Positions 28,418 to 37,181 of a stretch of 64,000 nucleotides of DNA are shown here, in pieces (the first letter of the stretch is position 1; each line of letters begins with the position of its first letter). The notes under the pieces were generated by a model, which saw nothing but the letters and a program-made list of their open reading frames with translations, did no database searches and was not told the DNA's origin. The stretch spans positions 62,001 through 126,000 of the forward strand of contig NZ_JMLU01000004.1 in assembly GCF_000686885.1 (NCBI RefSeq), in the 5' to 3' direction. The position numbers and the translations under genes were made by a program. The DNA is from Flavobacterium sasangense DSM 21067. GTDB lineage: Bacteria > Bacteroidota > Bacteroidia > Flavobacteriales > Flavobacteriaceae.

Positions 28418-28449
28418 TTGTTTATTCAAAAAATATTTAGAAACATTTG
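28418..28449 (+). promoter_or_regulatory. possible trp operon promoter
   Basis: TTG (28418-28420), 21-base spacer, then AACATTTG (28442-28449), one mismatch from TAnnTTTG, 18 bases before the leader-peptide ATG. It starts just after the fused E1 stop codon. Confidence 0.5.
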
Positions 28450-28467
28450 CAACATACAATTAAGAAA

Positions 28468-28524
28468 ATGATTTCAATTTTAAACAATACTTGGTGGTGG
28501 TCTAACTTACGTCAAACGTCGTGA
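28468..28524 (+). CDS. trpL: trp operon leader peptide (18 aa, Trp-Trp-Trp)
   Basis: A short frame ATG 28468 to TGA 28522-28524 encodes MISILNNTWWWSNLRQTS with three consecutive TGG codons (28492-28500). It lies between the fused E1 gene and trpE and is followed by an intrinsic terminator. This is the classical layout of attenuation control: a ribosome stalled at the Trp codons when charged tRNA-Trp is scarce frees downstream RNA to block the terminator. The Trp codons are highly unlikely by chance in AT-rich DNA immediately before a trp operon. Too short for most gene callers. Confidence 0.88.
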   Translation: MISILNNTWWWSNLRQTS

Positions 28525-28525
28525 G
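28506..28525 (+). promoter_or_regulatory. candidate attenuator pause hairpin (1:2 arm) and antiterminator strand
   Basis: Bases 28506-28511 (CTTACG) can pair with 28520-28525 (CGTGAG), one G-U pair, loop 8: the 1:2 hairpin. The overlapping GTCGTGA (28518-28524) is perfectly complementary to TCACGAC (28578-28584) in the loop and descending arm of the terminator, an alternative antiterminator pairing. The two pairings are mutually exclusive. Confidence 0.55.
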
Positions 28526-28563
28526 CGAAACCTGCTATAGTATAATTTAAAACCAATACATAG

Positions 28564-28598
28564 AAAAGGCTTGTCAATCACGACAAGCCTTTTTTTAT
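28564..28598 (+). terminator. trp attenuator terminator
   Basis: 11-bp stem AAAGGCTTGTC / GACAAGCCTTT (28565-28575 / 28582-28592), 6-base loop, then a run of T to 28597, 20 bases before the trpE ATG. Confidence 0.92.
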
Positions 28599-28617
28599 TG
28601 CCAAAAATTCAAATCAC

Positions 28618-30018
28618 ATGAAAAAATATAAATTACATACCAACTACAAACAAATTCTTGCCGACACCATTACGCCGGTGAGTGTTTATTTAAAAATTCG
28701 CGATAAATTCCCGAATAGCATTTTATTGGAAAGTTCGGATTATCATGCAAATGAAAACAGTTTTTCGTACATCTGTTTCAATCCGATTGCTTCTATCAAA
28801 GTGGAAAATCAAAAAATTGAAACGAATTTTCCAGATGGCTTTTCAGAGATAATTCCAATTGATTCCAATGTAAACGTAGCGAAAGAAATCGAAAATTTTT
28901 CAAACCAATTCCAAACCGAAAAGTCAGATTTTAAATTCATTACACAAGGATTATTTGGTTATTTAGCTTACGATGCAATTAAGTATTTTGAGAAAGTTTC
29001 GATTGCTAAAAAATCAACAGAAAACGAAATTCCCGAAATCTTTTATGCTGTTTACCAGAATATCATCGCGATCAATCATTTCAAAAATGAAGCATATTTA
29101 TTCTGTCATAGCTTTGACGGAAGCAACAATATCGCTGAAATCGAACAATTATTGCAAGCGAGAAATTTTGCTTCATTTTCCTTCCAAAAATCAGGAAGCG
29201 GAACGTCAAACTTAACTGATGACGAATTCAAAAACTATGTTGCTTTAGCCAAAAAACATTGTTTACGTGGCGATGTCTTCCAATTGGTCTTATCTAGAAG
29301 ATTTTCACAAGGTTTTAAAGGTGACGAATTCAATGTTTATAGAGCTTTACGAAGCGTAAATCCTTCTCCCTATTTGTTTTATTTCGACTATGGAAATTTC
29401 AAAATATTTGGTTCATCGCCCGAAGCACAATTGGTAATCAAAAACAATTTTGCTGAAATTCATCCCATCGCAGGCACATTCAAACGCACCGGAAACGACG
29501 AACAAGATGCCGAATTAGCTAAAAAATTAGGTGAAGATACCAAAGAAAACAGCGAACATGTAATGTTAGTCGATTTAGCAAGAAATGATTTAAGCCGAAG
29601 TTGCTACGATGTGAAAGTAGAAAAATACAAAGAAGTGCAGTTTTTCTCTCACGTGATTCATTTGGTTTCAAAAGTATCCGGAAAATTAAAAGAAAATCAT
29701 ACTTTTATGGAATTAGTTGCGAAGACATTCCCAGCAGGGACATTAACCGGAGCACCAAAAGTAAAAGCCATGCAATTGATTGAAAACATAGAAAAAACCA
29801 GCCGAAGTTTCTACGGTGGAGCCATCGGAGTGTTAGATTTTGAAGGTAATTTCAATCATGCCATTATGATTCGTTCCTTTTTGAGTAAAAATCACACCTT
29901 ACATTTTCAAGCTGGAGCCGGAATAGTTGAAAGTTCCTCCGAAGAAAACGAAATGCAAGAAGTGTATAATAAATTAGGTGCTTTACAAAAAGCTTTAGAT
30001 TTAGCAGAAAACATTTAG
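28618..30018 (+). CDS. trpE: anthranilate synthase component I
   Basis: 466-residue chorismate-binding enzyme; with TrpG it makes anthranilate, the first committed step of tryptophan synthesis. The N-terminal Trp feedback motif is visible as ILLESSDY. The catalytic half has PEAQL, HPIAGTFKRTG, DLARNDLSRSC and PAGTLTGAPKVKAMQLI. First structural gene of the seven-gene trp operon, downstream of the leader and attenuator. Aminodeoxychorismate synthase is unlikely given the complete trp context. Confidence 0.96.
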   Translation: MKKYKLHTNYKQILADTITPVSVYLKIRDKFPNSILLESSDYHANENSFSYICFNPIASIKVENQKIETNFPDGFSEIIPIDSNVNVAKEIENFSNQFQTEKSDFKFITQGLFGYLAYDAIKYFEKVSIAKKSTENEIPEIFYAVYQNIIAINHFKNEAYLFCHSFDGSNNIAEIEQLLQARNFASFSFQKSGSGTSNLTDDEFKNYVALAKKHCLRGDVFQLVLSRRFSQGFKGDEFNVYRALRSVNPSPYLFYFDYGNFKIFGSSPEAQLVIKNNFAEIHPIAGTFKRTGNDEQDAELAKKLGEDTKENSEHVMLVDLARNDLSRSCYDVKVEKYKEVQFFSHVIHLVSKVSGKLKENHTFMELVAKTFPAGTLTGAPKVKAMQLIENIEKTSRSFYGGAIGVLDFEGNFNHAIMIRSFLSKNHTLHFQAGAGIVESSSEENEMQEVYNKLGALQKALDLAENI

Positions 30019-30031
30019 ACAGAAAAACATC

Positions 30032-30595
30032 ATGAAAATAGCAGTTATAGACAATTACGATAGTTTTACCTACAATTTAGTCCACTATTTAGAGGATTTG
30101 AATGCGAATGTAACCGTTTTTAGAAACGATGAATTTGAGTTGAATGAATTGGAAAAATTCGATAAAATTCTTCTTTCTCCAGGGCCAGGAATTCCAGACG
30201 AAGCGGGTTTGTTGAAAGAAGTTATCAAAAAATATGCTGCTACTAAAAGTATTTTTGGAGTTTGCCTAGGCTTGCAAGCTATCGGAGAAGTTTTTGGTGG
30301 AACTTTAACCAACCTAGAAAAAGTGTATCACGGTGTGGCAACCAAAGTCACAAAAACGGAAGATGATTTTATTTTCAACGATTTACCAAACGAATTCGAA
30401 GTGGGTCGCTACCATTCTTGGGTCGTTTCCAATGAAAATCTTCCTACCGATTTAATCGTAACTTCTACTGATGAAAACGATCAAATCATGTCGATGAAAC
30501 ACGCACATTTTGATATTCGAGGCGTTCAATATCATCCTGAAAGTGTTTTAACTCCTTTCGGAAAAAAAATCCTAGAAAATTGGCTTAGCCATTAA
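30032..30595 (+). CDS. trpG: anthranilate synthase component II (glutamine amidotransferase)
   Basis: 187-residue class I glutamine amidotransferase that supplies ammonia to TrpE. The catalytic Cys lies in GVCLGLQAIGE and the His/Glu pair in QYHPESVLTPFG. Starts 13 bases after trpE. In many organisms this subunit is shared with folate synthesis, but the operon position points to tryptophan. Confidence 0.95.
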   Translation: MKIAVIDNYDSFTYNLVHYLEDLNANVTVFRNDEFELNELEKFDKILLSPGPGIPDEAGLLKEVIKKYAATKSIFGVCLGLQAIGEVFGGTLTNLEKVYHGVATKVTKTEDDFIFNDLPNEFEVGRYHSWVVSNENLPTDLIVTSTDENDQIMSMKHAHFDIRGVQYHPESVLTPFGKKILENWLSH

Positions 30596-30689
30596 TTAAC
30601 AACAACATACACGCTTAATTTATTGCTTCACTAACACAAAATAAGTGAAGTACAGCCCAACTTATGTCCAATTTTAAAATTCGAAACAC

Positions 30690-31682
30690 ATGAAAAATAT
30701 ATTAAATCGTTTAATTCAACATGAAATCCTAACCAAAGAAGAAGCTAAAGATGTTTTGGTCAATATTTCTTCAGGAAGTTATAATCCAAGTCAAATAGCT
30801 GCTTTTATGACAGTTTACATGATGCGATCCATTACTATTGAAGAATTAGCAGGTTTCCGAGAAGCTTTGTTAGAATTGTGCATTCCTGTTGATTTTTCCG
30901 CTTACAATACGATCGATTTGTGTGGAACTGGTGGTGATGGAAAAGACACCTTTAATATTTCAACTTTAGCTTCTTTCATACTAGCTGGAGCTGGAATTAA
31001 AGTCGCAAAACATGGAAATTATGGGGTTTCTTCGATTTCAGGATCTAGCAATGTGATGGAAAAAATGGGCGTAAAATTCACTAATGACTCCGATTTCTTA
31101 ACCAAATCCATTGAAGAAACGAATATCGCTATTTTACACGCACCACTCTTCCACCCTGCCATGAAAAATGTGGGTCCGATTCGAAAAGAGTTAGGCGTGA
31201 AAACGTTTTTTAATATGTTGGGACCGATGGTAAATCCGTCGTTTCCAAAAAATCAAATGGTGGGGGTTTTTAGTTTGGAATTGGCTCGAATGTATGCGTA
31301 TTTATACCAAAACACATCTACCAACTACTCCATTTTACATGGATTAAGTGGTTTTGACGAAGTTTCATTAACCGATGAAGTAAAAATCATTTCCAACGCA
31401 TCCGAACAAATTTTAAAACCATCCGATTTCAAATTACCTGAATGTAAACTTGAAACCATCAAAGGAGGAATAACCGTAGACGAATCTGCAAAAATATTCT
31501 TCGATGTGATTTCTGGAAGAGGAACCACGGCTCAAAACAATGTGGTTTGTGCTAATGCTGCAATCGCAATTCAAACCGTTGAAAAATCGAATTATGAAGA
31601 AGCTTTAGCTAAAGCGCAAGAAAGTTTAGAAAGTGGAAAAGCATTGGAAAAATTGAAAAAATTAATCGCAATAAGTAATTAA
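30690..31682 (+). CDS. trpD: anthranilate phosphoribosyltransferase
   Basis: 330-residue enzyme transferring phosphoribose from PRPP to anthranilate. The glycine-rich PRPP site LCGTGGDGKDTFNISTLAS and the anthranilate-site stretch KHGNYGVSSISGSSNVMEKMG are intact. Separated from trpG by about 94 bases, the largest gap in the operon, containing a small inverted repeat (CTTCACT / AGTGAAG, 30626-30650) but no convincing terminator. Confidence 0.95.
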   Translation: MKNILNRLIQHEILTKEEAKDVLVNISSGSYNPSQIAAFMTVYMMRSITIEELAGFREALLELCIPVDFSAYNTIDLCGTGGDGKDTFNISTLASFILAGAGIKVAKHGNYGVSSISGSSNVMEKMGVKFTNDSDFLTKSIEETNIAILHAPLFHPAMKNVGPIRKELGVKTFFNMLGPMVNPSFPKNQMVGVFSLELARMYAYLYQNTSTNYSILHGLSGFDEVSLTDEVKIISNASEQILKPSDFKLPECKLETIKGGITVDESAKIFFDVISGRGTTAQNNVVCANAAIAIQTVEKSNYEEALAKAQESLESGKALEKLKKLIAISN

Positions 31683-31684
31683 TC

Positions 31685-32470
31685 ATGAACATTTTAGATA
31701 AAATCATCACCGACAAAAAACGAGAAGTCGAATTAAAGAAAAACATTATTCCAGTTTCACAATTAGAAACTTCAGTTTTGTTCAACTCACGAACCTATTC
31801 ATTAAGTAAACTTTTGAAAAATAGTGTTTCTGGAATTATTGCAGAGCATAAACGTCGTTCACCATCAAAAGCTATTATAAACAACAATCATTCTGTAGAA
31901 GATGTAGTTTTAGGGTACCAAAATGCTGGAGTTTGTGGAATTTCTGTTTTAACCGATGCTAAATATTTTGGTGGGAGTTTGGAAGATTTGTTATTAGCAA
32001 AAGCTTCGGTTAATATTCCGTTATTAAGAAAAGAATTCATTGTTGACGAATACCAAATCTTGGAAGCCAAAGCGCACGGAGCCGATGTAATATTACTAAT
32101 TGCAGCGGTTTTAACTCGAGAAGAAATCAAACAACTTTCTGAATTTTCTCAAAGTTTAGGATTGGAAGTATTATTGGAAGTTCACAATTTGGAGGAATTG
32201 GAAAAATCGATTATGTCAAGTTTAGATATGATCGGCGTGAACAATCGCAATTTAAAAACCTTCGAAGTGAGTTTGAATTACAGCAAAGAATTAGCTACAA
32301 AAATTCCAGATGAATTTGTAAAAGTTTCAGAAAGTGGCATTAGTTCTATTGATGCAGTTAAAGAATTACAACAATATGGTTATCAAGGCTTTTTAATGGG
32401 AGAACATTTCATGAAAACCGAAAATCCGGGTTTGGAAGCTAAACGATTCATTCAAAAATTAATGTCATGA
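31685..32470 (+). CDS. trpC: indole-3-glycerol phosphate synthase
   Basis: 261-residue TIM-barrel enzyme closing the indole ring. Motifs: IIAEHKRRSPSK (catalytic Lys), VLTDAKYFGGSLEDL, LLRKEFIVDEYQI, VNNRNLKTFEV and SESGISSIDAV. Begins 2 bases after the trpD stop and overlaps trpF by 4 bases (ATGA), typical translational coupling. Confidence 0.96.
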   Translation: MNILDKIITDKKREVELKKNIIPVSQLETSVLFNSRTYSLSKLLKNSVSGIIAEHKRRSPSKAIINNNHSVEDVVLGYQNAGVCGISVLTDAKYFGGSLEDLLLAKASVNIPLLRKEFIVDEYQILEAKAHGADVILLIAAVLTREEIKQLSEFSQSLGLEVLLEVHNLEELEKSIMSSLDMIGVNNRNLKTFEVSLNYSKELATKIPDEFVKVSESGISSIDAVKELQQYGYQGFLMGEHFMKTENPGLEAKRFIQKLMS

Positions 32471-33102
32471 AAAACATAAAACTAAAAATTTGTGGTATGA
32501 AAGATTCGGAAAACATCACGGAAATTTCGACTTTACAACCTGATTATCTTGGTTTAATCTTTTGGGAAAATTCAAAACGAAATATGACTTTAGACGCTAT
32601 TCCTGAACTTTCTGAAACCACAAAAAAAGTTGGAGTTTTTGTAGATGCTTCCATACAAGAAATTGCTGCAAAAATTAATCAATATCAATTAGACGTCATT
32701 CAATTACATGGAAATGAGTCGGTTATTTTTTGTAAAAACGTAAAAAAACTCGGTGTTGAAGTCATCAAAGTTTTTTCTATGGATTCGACATTCAATTTTT
32801 CAAAATTAAAAGAATATGTATTTACTGTCGATTATTTTCTCTTTGATACCAAAGGAAAATTACCAGGAGGAAACGGAATTACTTTCGATTGGAATGTTTT
32901 GGAAAACTATCACTACACTATTCCTTACTTTTTAAGTGGTGGAATTGGAAATACAGAAATTGACGGATTAAAAGAATTTCTAAAATCATCCGCTGCAAAT
33001 AAGTGCTATGGAATTGATGTTAACAGTCGTTTTGAAAAAAAACCTGGAATCAAAAATAAAATCAAATTACAAAAATTTAAAAAATTGCTATATGAAAACT
33101 AA
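32467..33102 (+). CDS. trpF: phosphoribosylanthranilate isomerase
   Basis: 211-residue TIM-barrel isomerase. Opening [12 protein letters not shown] (catalytic Cys) and later [22 protein letters not shown] with the catalytic Asp; C-terminal FLSGGIGN phosphate loop. Overlaps trpC by 4 bases and trpB by 11 bases. Confidence 0.95.
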   Translation: MKNIKLKICGMKDSENITEISTLQPDYLGLIFWENSKRNMTLDAIPELSETTKKVGVFVDASIQEIAAKINQYQLDVIQLHGNESVIFCKNVKKLGVEVIKVFSMDSTFNFSKLKEYVFTVDYFLFDTKGKLPGGNGITFDWNVLENYHYTIPYFLSGGIGNTEIDGLKEFLKSSAANKCYGIDVNSRFEKKPGIKNKIKLQKFKKLLYEN

Positions 33103-34285
33103 GTATAATGTTGATGAAAACGGATTTTACGGCCAATTTGGAGGCGCATTTATTCCCGAAATGTTATACCCCAATGTTGAGGAATTAAAAGAAAACTACT
33201 TAAAAATCATGGCCGAACCTTCTTTTAAAGAGGAGTTTAACGACTTATTACAACAATTTGTGGGTCGTCCAACGCCTTTGTATTTTGCCAAACGTTTATC
33301 CAAAAAATACAACACCAAAATCTACTTGAAGCGAGAAGATTTATGTCACACTGGAGCACACAAAATCAACAACACCATCGGTCAAATTTTAGTCGCCAAA
33401 CGTTTAGGCAAAAGCCGAATTATTGCCGAAACTGGCGCTGGTCAACACGGTGTAGCAACAGCAACGGTTTGCTCTTTAATGGGATTAGAATGCATTGTAT
33501 ACATGGGTGAAGTCGATGTCAAAAGACAAGCACCAAACGTAGCTCGCATGAAAATGTTGGGCGCAGAAGTTCGTCCAGCAACATCGGGTTCGAAAACTTT
33601 GAAAGATGCTACTAATGAAGCGATTCGCGATTGGATTAATAATCCGATTGATACGTTTTACATCATTGGCTCTGTAGTGGGACCTCATCCTTATCCCGAT
33701 ATGGTGGCACGATTTCAAAGTGTGATTTCTAAAGAAATTAAATCCCAACTATTAGCTCAAGAAGGGAAAGAAAATCCTGATTACGTTATCGCTTGTGTTG
33801 GTGGCGGAAGCAATGCTGCTGGAGCTTTTTACGAATTTTTAGACGAAGAATCGGTGAAATTAATTGCTGTGGAAGCGGCTGGGCATGGAGTTGAATCGGG
33901 AGAAAGTGCTGCGACTTCTGTTTTAGGGAAAATCGGAATCATTCACGGAAGTAAAACTTTATTAATGCAAACTGAGGATGGTCAAATAACAGAACCTTAC
34001 TCTATTTCCGCTGGATTGGATTACCCAGGAGTTGGTCCGCTTCATGCTCATTTACACGATACCAAAAGAGCGGAATTCATCGCAATAACAGATTCCGAAG
34101 CCATGCAATCTGGATTAGATTTATCAAAAACAGAAGGGATTATTCCAGCAATTGAAACGGCTCATGCTTTTTCAGTTTTGGATAAAAAACAATTCCAACC
34201 TAATGATATTGTTGTTATCAACTTATCTGGAAGAGGCGATAAAGATTTGAATACGTATATCGATTATTTTAAGTTTAGCGAATAG
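33092..34285 (+). CDS. trpB: tryptophan synthase beta chain
   Basis: 397-residue PLP enzyme joining indole and serine. PLP lysine in [36 protein letters not shown], ammonia/phosphate loop GGGSNAAG, and the C-terminal [13 protein letters not shown] 33092 ([18 protein letters not shown]) is the proper start; the longer frame from 33008 lies within trpF. TrpB overlaps trpF by 11 bases. Confidence 0.97.
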   Translation: MKTKYNVDENGFYGQFGGAFIPEMLYPNVEELKENYLKIMAEPSFKEEFNDLLQQFVGRPTPLYFAKRLSKKYNTKIYLKREDLCHTGAHKINNTIGQILVAKRLGKSRIIAETGAGQHGVATATVCSLMGLECIVYMGEVDVKRQAPNVARMKMLGAEVRPATSGSKTLKDATNEAIRDWINNPIDTFYIIGSVVGPHPYPDMVARFQSVISKEIKSQLLAQEGKENPDYVIACVGGGSNAAGAFYEFLDEESVKLIAVEAAGHGVESGESAATSVLGKIGIIHGSKTLLMQTEDGQITEPYSISAGLDYPGVGPLHAHLHDTKRAEFIAITDSEAMQSGLDLSKTEGIIPAIETAHAFSVLDKKQFQPNDIVVINLSGRGDKDLNTYIDYFKFSE

Positions 34286-34290
34286 TAATA

Positions 34291-34306
34291 AGTGAAAAGT
34301 GATTAG
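34291..34306. repeat. dispersed repeat word between trpB and trpA
   Basis: AGTGAAAAGTGATTAG here matches AGTAAAAAGTGATTAG at 59618-59633 in 15 of 16 bases, 25 kb away. Both are intergenic. Confidence 0.6.
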
Positions 34307-34321
34307 CCTAAAACAAATAAT

Positions 34322-35098
34322 ATGAACAGAATCAACCAAAAATTACAAGAAGATAGAAAACTGCTTTCCATTTATTTCACAGCAGGATTTCCGCAAATAA
34401 ACGACACTGTTTCCATTATTCAGGAATTGGAAAAAAATGGTGTCGACATGATTGAAATTGGGTTACCTTTTTCTGATCCATTAGCCGATGGACCAACCAT
34501 TCAAGAAAGTTCTACAATTGCTATCGAAAACGGCATGACGACTTCACTCCTATTCGAACAATTGAAAGACATTAGAAAAACCGTTCAAATTCCTTTAATC
34601 ATCATGGGTTATTTTAATCCGATGATGCAATTTGGAATAGAGAAATTTTGTCAAAAATGTGCTGAAGTTGGGATTGATGGCTTAATTATTCCCGATTTAC
34701 CACTATTCGTTTACGAAACAGAATACAAAGCGATTTTTGAACAGTACAATTTAAAAAACATCTTTTTGATTTCGCCACAAAATTCGGAAGAAAGGATTCA
34801 ACAAATCGATGCGATTTCCGATAGTTTTATTTATATGGTGAGTTCGGCTGCCGTTACTGGAAGTCAATCAGGATTTGGTTCGGCGCAAATGGATTATTTC
34901 AAACGAATTTCAAATTTAAACTTGAAAAATCCTCAAATTGTTGGTTTTGGAATTAAAGATGAAGAAACGTTTGAACAAGCGACGAAATATCAAAAAGGTG
35001 CTATAATTGGAAGTGCATTTATCAACTTTTTGAAGGAAAATCCGATTTCAGACATTTCAAAATTTATAGATAGCATAATTAAAAAATCCCGAGCCTAA
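34322..35098 (+). CDS. trpA: tryptophan synthase alpha chain
   Basis: 258-residue TIM-barrel subunit releasing indole from indole-3-glycerol phosphate. Catalytic Glu and Asp regions: YFTAGFPQINDT, MIEIGLPFSDPLADGPTIQ; phosphate sites IGFGI-like VGFGIKDEETF and GAIIGSAFI. Last gene of the trp operon; its stop codon sits inside the loop of the operon terminator. Confidence 0.96.
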   Translation: MNRINQKLQEDRKLLSIYFTAGFPQINDTVSIIQELEKNGVDMIEIGLPFSDPLADGPTIQESSTIAIENGMTTSLLFEQLKDIRKTVQIPLIIMGYFNPMMQFGIEKFCQKCAEVGIDGLIIPDLPLFVYETEYKAIFEQYNLKNIFLISPQNSEERIQQIDAISDSFIYMVSSAAVTGSQSGFGSAQMDYFKRISNLNLKNPQIVGFGIKDEETFEQATKYQKGAIIGSAFINFLKENPISDISKFIDSIIKKSRA

Positions 35099-35108
35099 CT
35101 CGGGATTT
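35084..35108. terminator. bidirectional terminator of trpA and yaaA
   Basis: 10-bp stem AAATCCCGAG / CTCGGGATTT, loop CCTAA containing the trpA stop TAA. T tracts on both sides make it work in both directions. Confidence 0.9.
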
Positions 35109-35110
35109 GT

Positions 35111-35869
35111 TTATCTTGTAAAAACTAAAGTATTTCCTTTACTCAAATTCGCATCAAAAGCATAACCTTCATAGTTAAAACCTTTTAAATCTTCAATGGT
35201 TTCTGCATTGGTATCGATAATATAACGTACCATCAAACCTCTTGCTTTTTTGGCGAAGAAACTTATCATTTTTAGTTTTCCGTCTTTATAATCTTTGAAT
35301 TCTGGCGTAATTACTGGAACTTTTAATGCTTTGGTGTCAACTGCACTAAAATATTCATTACTTGCTAAATTTAGAAACAATTCATCTTTTGTAAGTTCTT
35401 TGTTTAAAGTATCTGTGATAGTCTTTTTCCAAAATTCGTAAAGATTTTTCTTGGTTCCGATAGCAATAGAAGTTCCCATTTCTAAGCGATAGGGTTGCAT
35501 TAAATCTAAAGGTTTTAGAAGTCCGTACAAACCTGAAAGAATGCGTAATTTTTCTTGTAAAACAGCTACTTTTTCTGTTGGTAACGAATATACGTCTAAT
35601 CCTGTATAAACATCACCATCAAAAGCATAAATAGCAGGACGAGCATTTTCAGGTGTAAAAGGAACACTCCATTCTTGATTACGTTGCCAATTTAATTCGG
35701 CCAACTTCTCAGAAATATCCATAAGCTCCATTAATTGCTTCGGTTTTTTCTTTTTTAACGTTTTTTGAATGGTTTCCGATTTCGATAAAAAAGCAGGTTC
35801 CGTGTAATTAGAAAATGGTAACGGACTTTCGTAATTCAAAGATTTAGCTGGTGATATAACAATTTTCAT
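35111..35869 (-). CDS. yaaA: YaaA-family peroxide stress protein
   Basis: 252-residue protein of the YaaA/DUF328 family. In E. coli YaaA limits intracellular iron and DNA damage under hydrogen peroxide. Family landmarks: MKIVISPAKSLNYESPLP at the N-terminus, GDVYTGLDVYSL, LSGLYGLLKPLDLMQPYRLEMGT and FFAKKARGLMVRYIID. Length typical. Preceded by a TACTTTTG -7 box (35890-35897). The biochemical activity is not settled in the family. Confidence 0.92.
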   Translation of the reverse strand: MKIVISPAKSLNYESPLPFSNYTEPAFLSKSETIQKTLKKKKPKQLMELMDISEKLAELNWQRNQEWSVPFTPENARPAIYAFDGDVYTGLDVYSLPTEKVAVLQEKLRILSGLYGLLKPLDLMQPYRLEMGTSIAIGTKKNLYEFWKKTITDTLNKELTKDELFLNLASNEYFSAVDTKALKVPVITPEFKDYKDGKLKMISFFAKKARGLMVRYIIDTNAETIEDLKGFNYEGYAFDANLSKGNTLVFTR

Positions 35870-35889
35870 AGTTTATTCTTTCTGTTTTT

Positions 35890-35897
35890 CAAAAGTA
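35890..35897 (-). promoter_or_regulatory. -7 box of yaaA promoter
   Basis: Minus-strand TACTTTTG, exact TAnnTTTG match, 20 bases before the ATG; no clear -33. Confidence 0.4.
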
Positions 35898-35979
35898 CGA
35901 AAATAAGTAAATGTTAGTTTATCGCTTTTATAAGATTTTATTATAGTATTATAACTAAGAATGTATTCAAACTTATTTG

Positions 35980-35987
35980 TATATTTG
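35980..35987 (+). promoter_or_regulatory. -7 box of propeller lipoprotein gene
   Basis: TATATTTG exact match, 25 bases before ATG 36013. Confidence 0.45.
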
Positions 35988-36012
35988 ACTATACTCATAC
36001 AAATTCAGTAAA

Positions 36013-37143
36013 ATGAAAAATTCAAAATCAGTTTTAGCACAAATAAGTGAATTTTCTATTTTACTTCTTTTTCTAATTTTTACTTCTTGCAACGGACAAA
36101 ATAAAAACGAAAAAGATTCTAAAAACGAAACCGTTCAAAACGTAATTACTAATGATAAATTCAATATTAGTTCATTTAAAAACAATATTGTTAGCGAAAT
36201 AGATAAAAGTATTCGCAGCATTTATCAAGATAAAACCGGTGCTTATTGGTTTGGAACGAATGATGCTGGAGTATTTCGTTATGATGGAAAAACTATTATT
36301 CAATTTACTACGAATGACGGACTTTCAAACAATCAAATACTAACTATTCAAGAAGATAATTTGGGAAATATTTGGTTTGGAACCGGTTTATTTGGCGTTA
36401 GTCGTTTTGATGGAAAAACTTTCACCTCTTTTACTTCTAAAGAAAATTTAAAACTAAACCAACTTTCCATCAACGATTGGAAAAAAGAACCAAATGATTT
36501 ATGGTTTTATACTGGTGGTGGAGCCTATCGATACGACGAAAATTCAATTTCCTATTTACCTCTAAGTTATGAAAGCAAACATTTACAAAGCTCTCCTTTT
36601 AACTTGAGTCGCTATGCTGTTTATTGCATTTTAAAAGATTCTAAAGGTAATCTTTGGTTTGGAACACAAGCACAAGGCGTTTGTCGCTACGATGGAAAAT
36701 CATTTACTTGGTTTACTGATAAAGGATTACAAGGTCCTGCTGTTCTGGCATTATTTGAAGATAGTAAAGGAAATATATGGTTTGGGAATAATGGAGCTGG
36801 ATTGTTCAAATATGATGGAACTTCGTTAGTTAACTTTTCAGAAGAAAAAAACCTAAGCAATTCCGAATTTAGAGTAGCCGGAAAATCTAATCCAAATACA
36901 TTGGCGCGTGTATATTCGATAAACGAAGATAATAATGGAAATCTTTGGATTGGAACCGTCGATGCAGGTGTTTGGAAATACGATGGAAATAATTTAATCA
37001 ACTTTACCACTAAAGAGGGTTTAACAAGTAATGCTATTAACACTATTTACAAAGATGTAAACGGTGAACTTTGGTTTGGAACCGATGCAGATGGAATTTG
37101 TAAATTCAATGGAAAAACCTTTACAAAATTTGAAGTTAAATAG
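36013..37143 (+). CDS. lipoprotein with two-component-regulator propeller repeats
   Basis: 376-residue lipoprotein (lipobox ending LIFTSC, Cys near residue 27) followed by a Lys/Asn-rich linker and about seven propeller repeats. Each repeat has the pattern ...IYQDKTGAYWFGTNDAGVFRYDGK or ...EDSKGNIWFGNNGAGLFKYDG. Such repeats normally form the periplasmic sensor of hybrid two-component proteins, but here no membrane helix, kinase or DNA-binding domain follows. It probably folds as a free-standing surface beta-propeller for binding glycans or proteins. Monogenic, ending at a terminator shared with rluD. Confidence 0.85.
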   Translation: MKNSKSVLAQISEFSILLLFLIFTSCNGQNKNEKDSKNETVQNVITNDKFNISSFKNNIVSEIDKSIRSIYQDKTGAYWFGTNDAGVFRYDGKTIIQFTTNDGLSNNQILTIQEDNLGNIWFGTGLFGVSRFDGKTFTSFTSKENLKLNQLSINDWKKEPNDLWFYTGGGAYRYDENSISYLPLSYESKHLQSSPFNLSRYAVYCILKDSKGNLWFGTQAQGVCRYDGKSFTWFTDKGLQGPAVLALFEDSKGNIWFGNNGAGLFKYDGTSLVNFSEEKNLSNSEFRVAGKSNPNTLARVYSINEDNNGNLWIGTVDAGVWKYDGNNLINFTTKEGLTSNAINTIYKDVNGELWFGTDADGICKFNGKTFTKFEVK

Positions 37144-37154
37144 TATTTATAATA

Positions 37155-37180
37155 AAAAAAGCCTCTAATTGAGGCTTTTT
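37155..37180. terminator. bidirectional intrinsic terminator
   Basis: 10-bp stem AAAAAGCCTC / GAGGCTTTTT with loop TAATT between the propeller lipoprotein and the convergent rluD. Confidence 0.92.
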
Positions 37181-37181
37181 A

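Noticed and set aside
30626-30650. Second attenuator between trpG and trpD
   Set aside because: Only a 7-bp stem with an 11-base loop and no T tract; no leader peptide.
33008-33091. Longer trpB frame
   Set aside because: These bases code for the end of trpF; ATG 33092 gives the conserved TrpB start.
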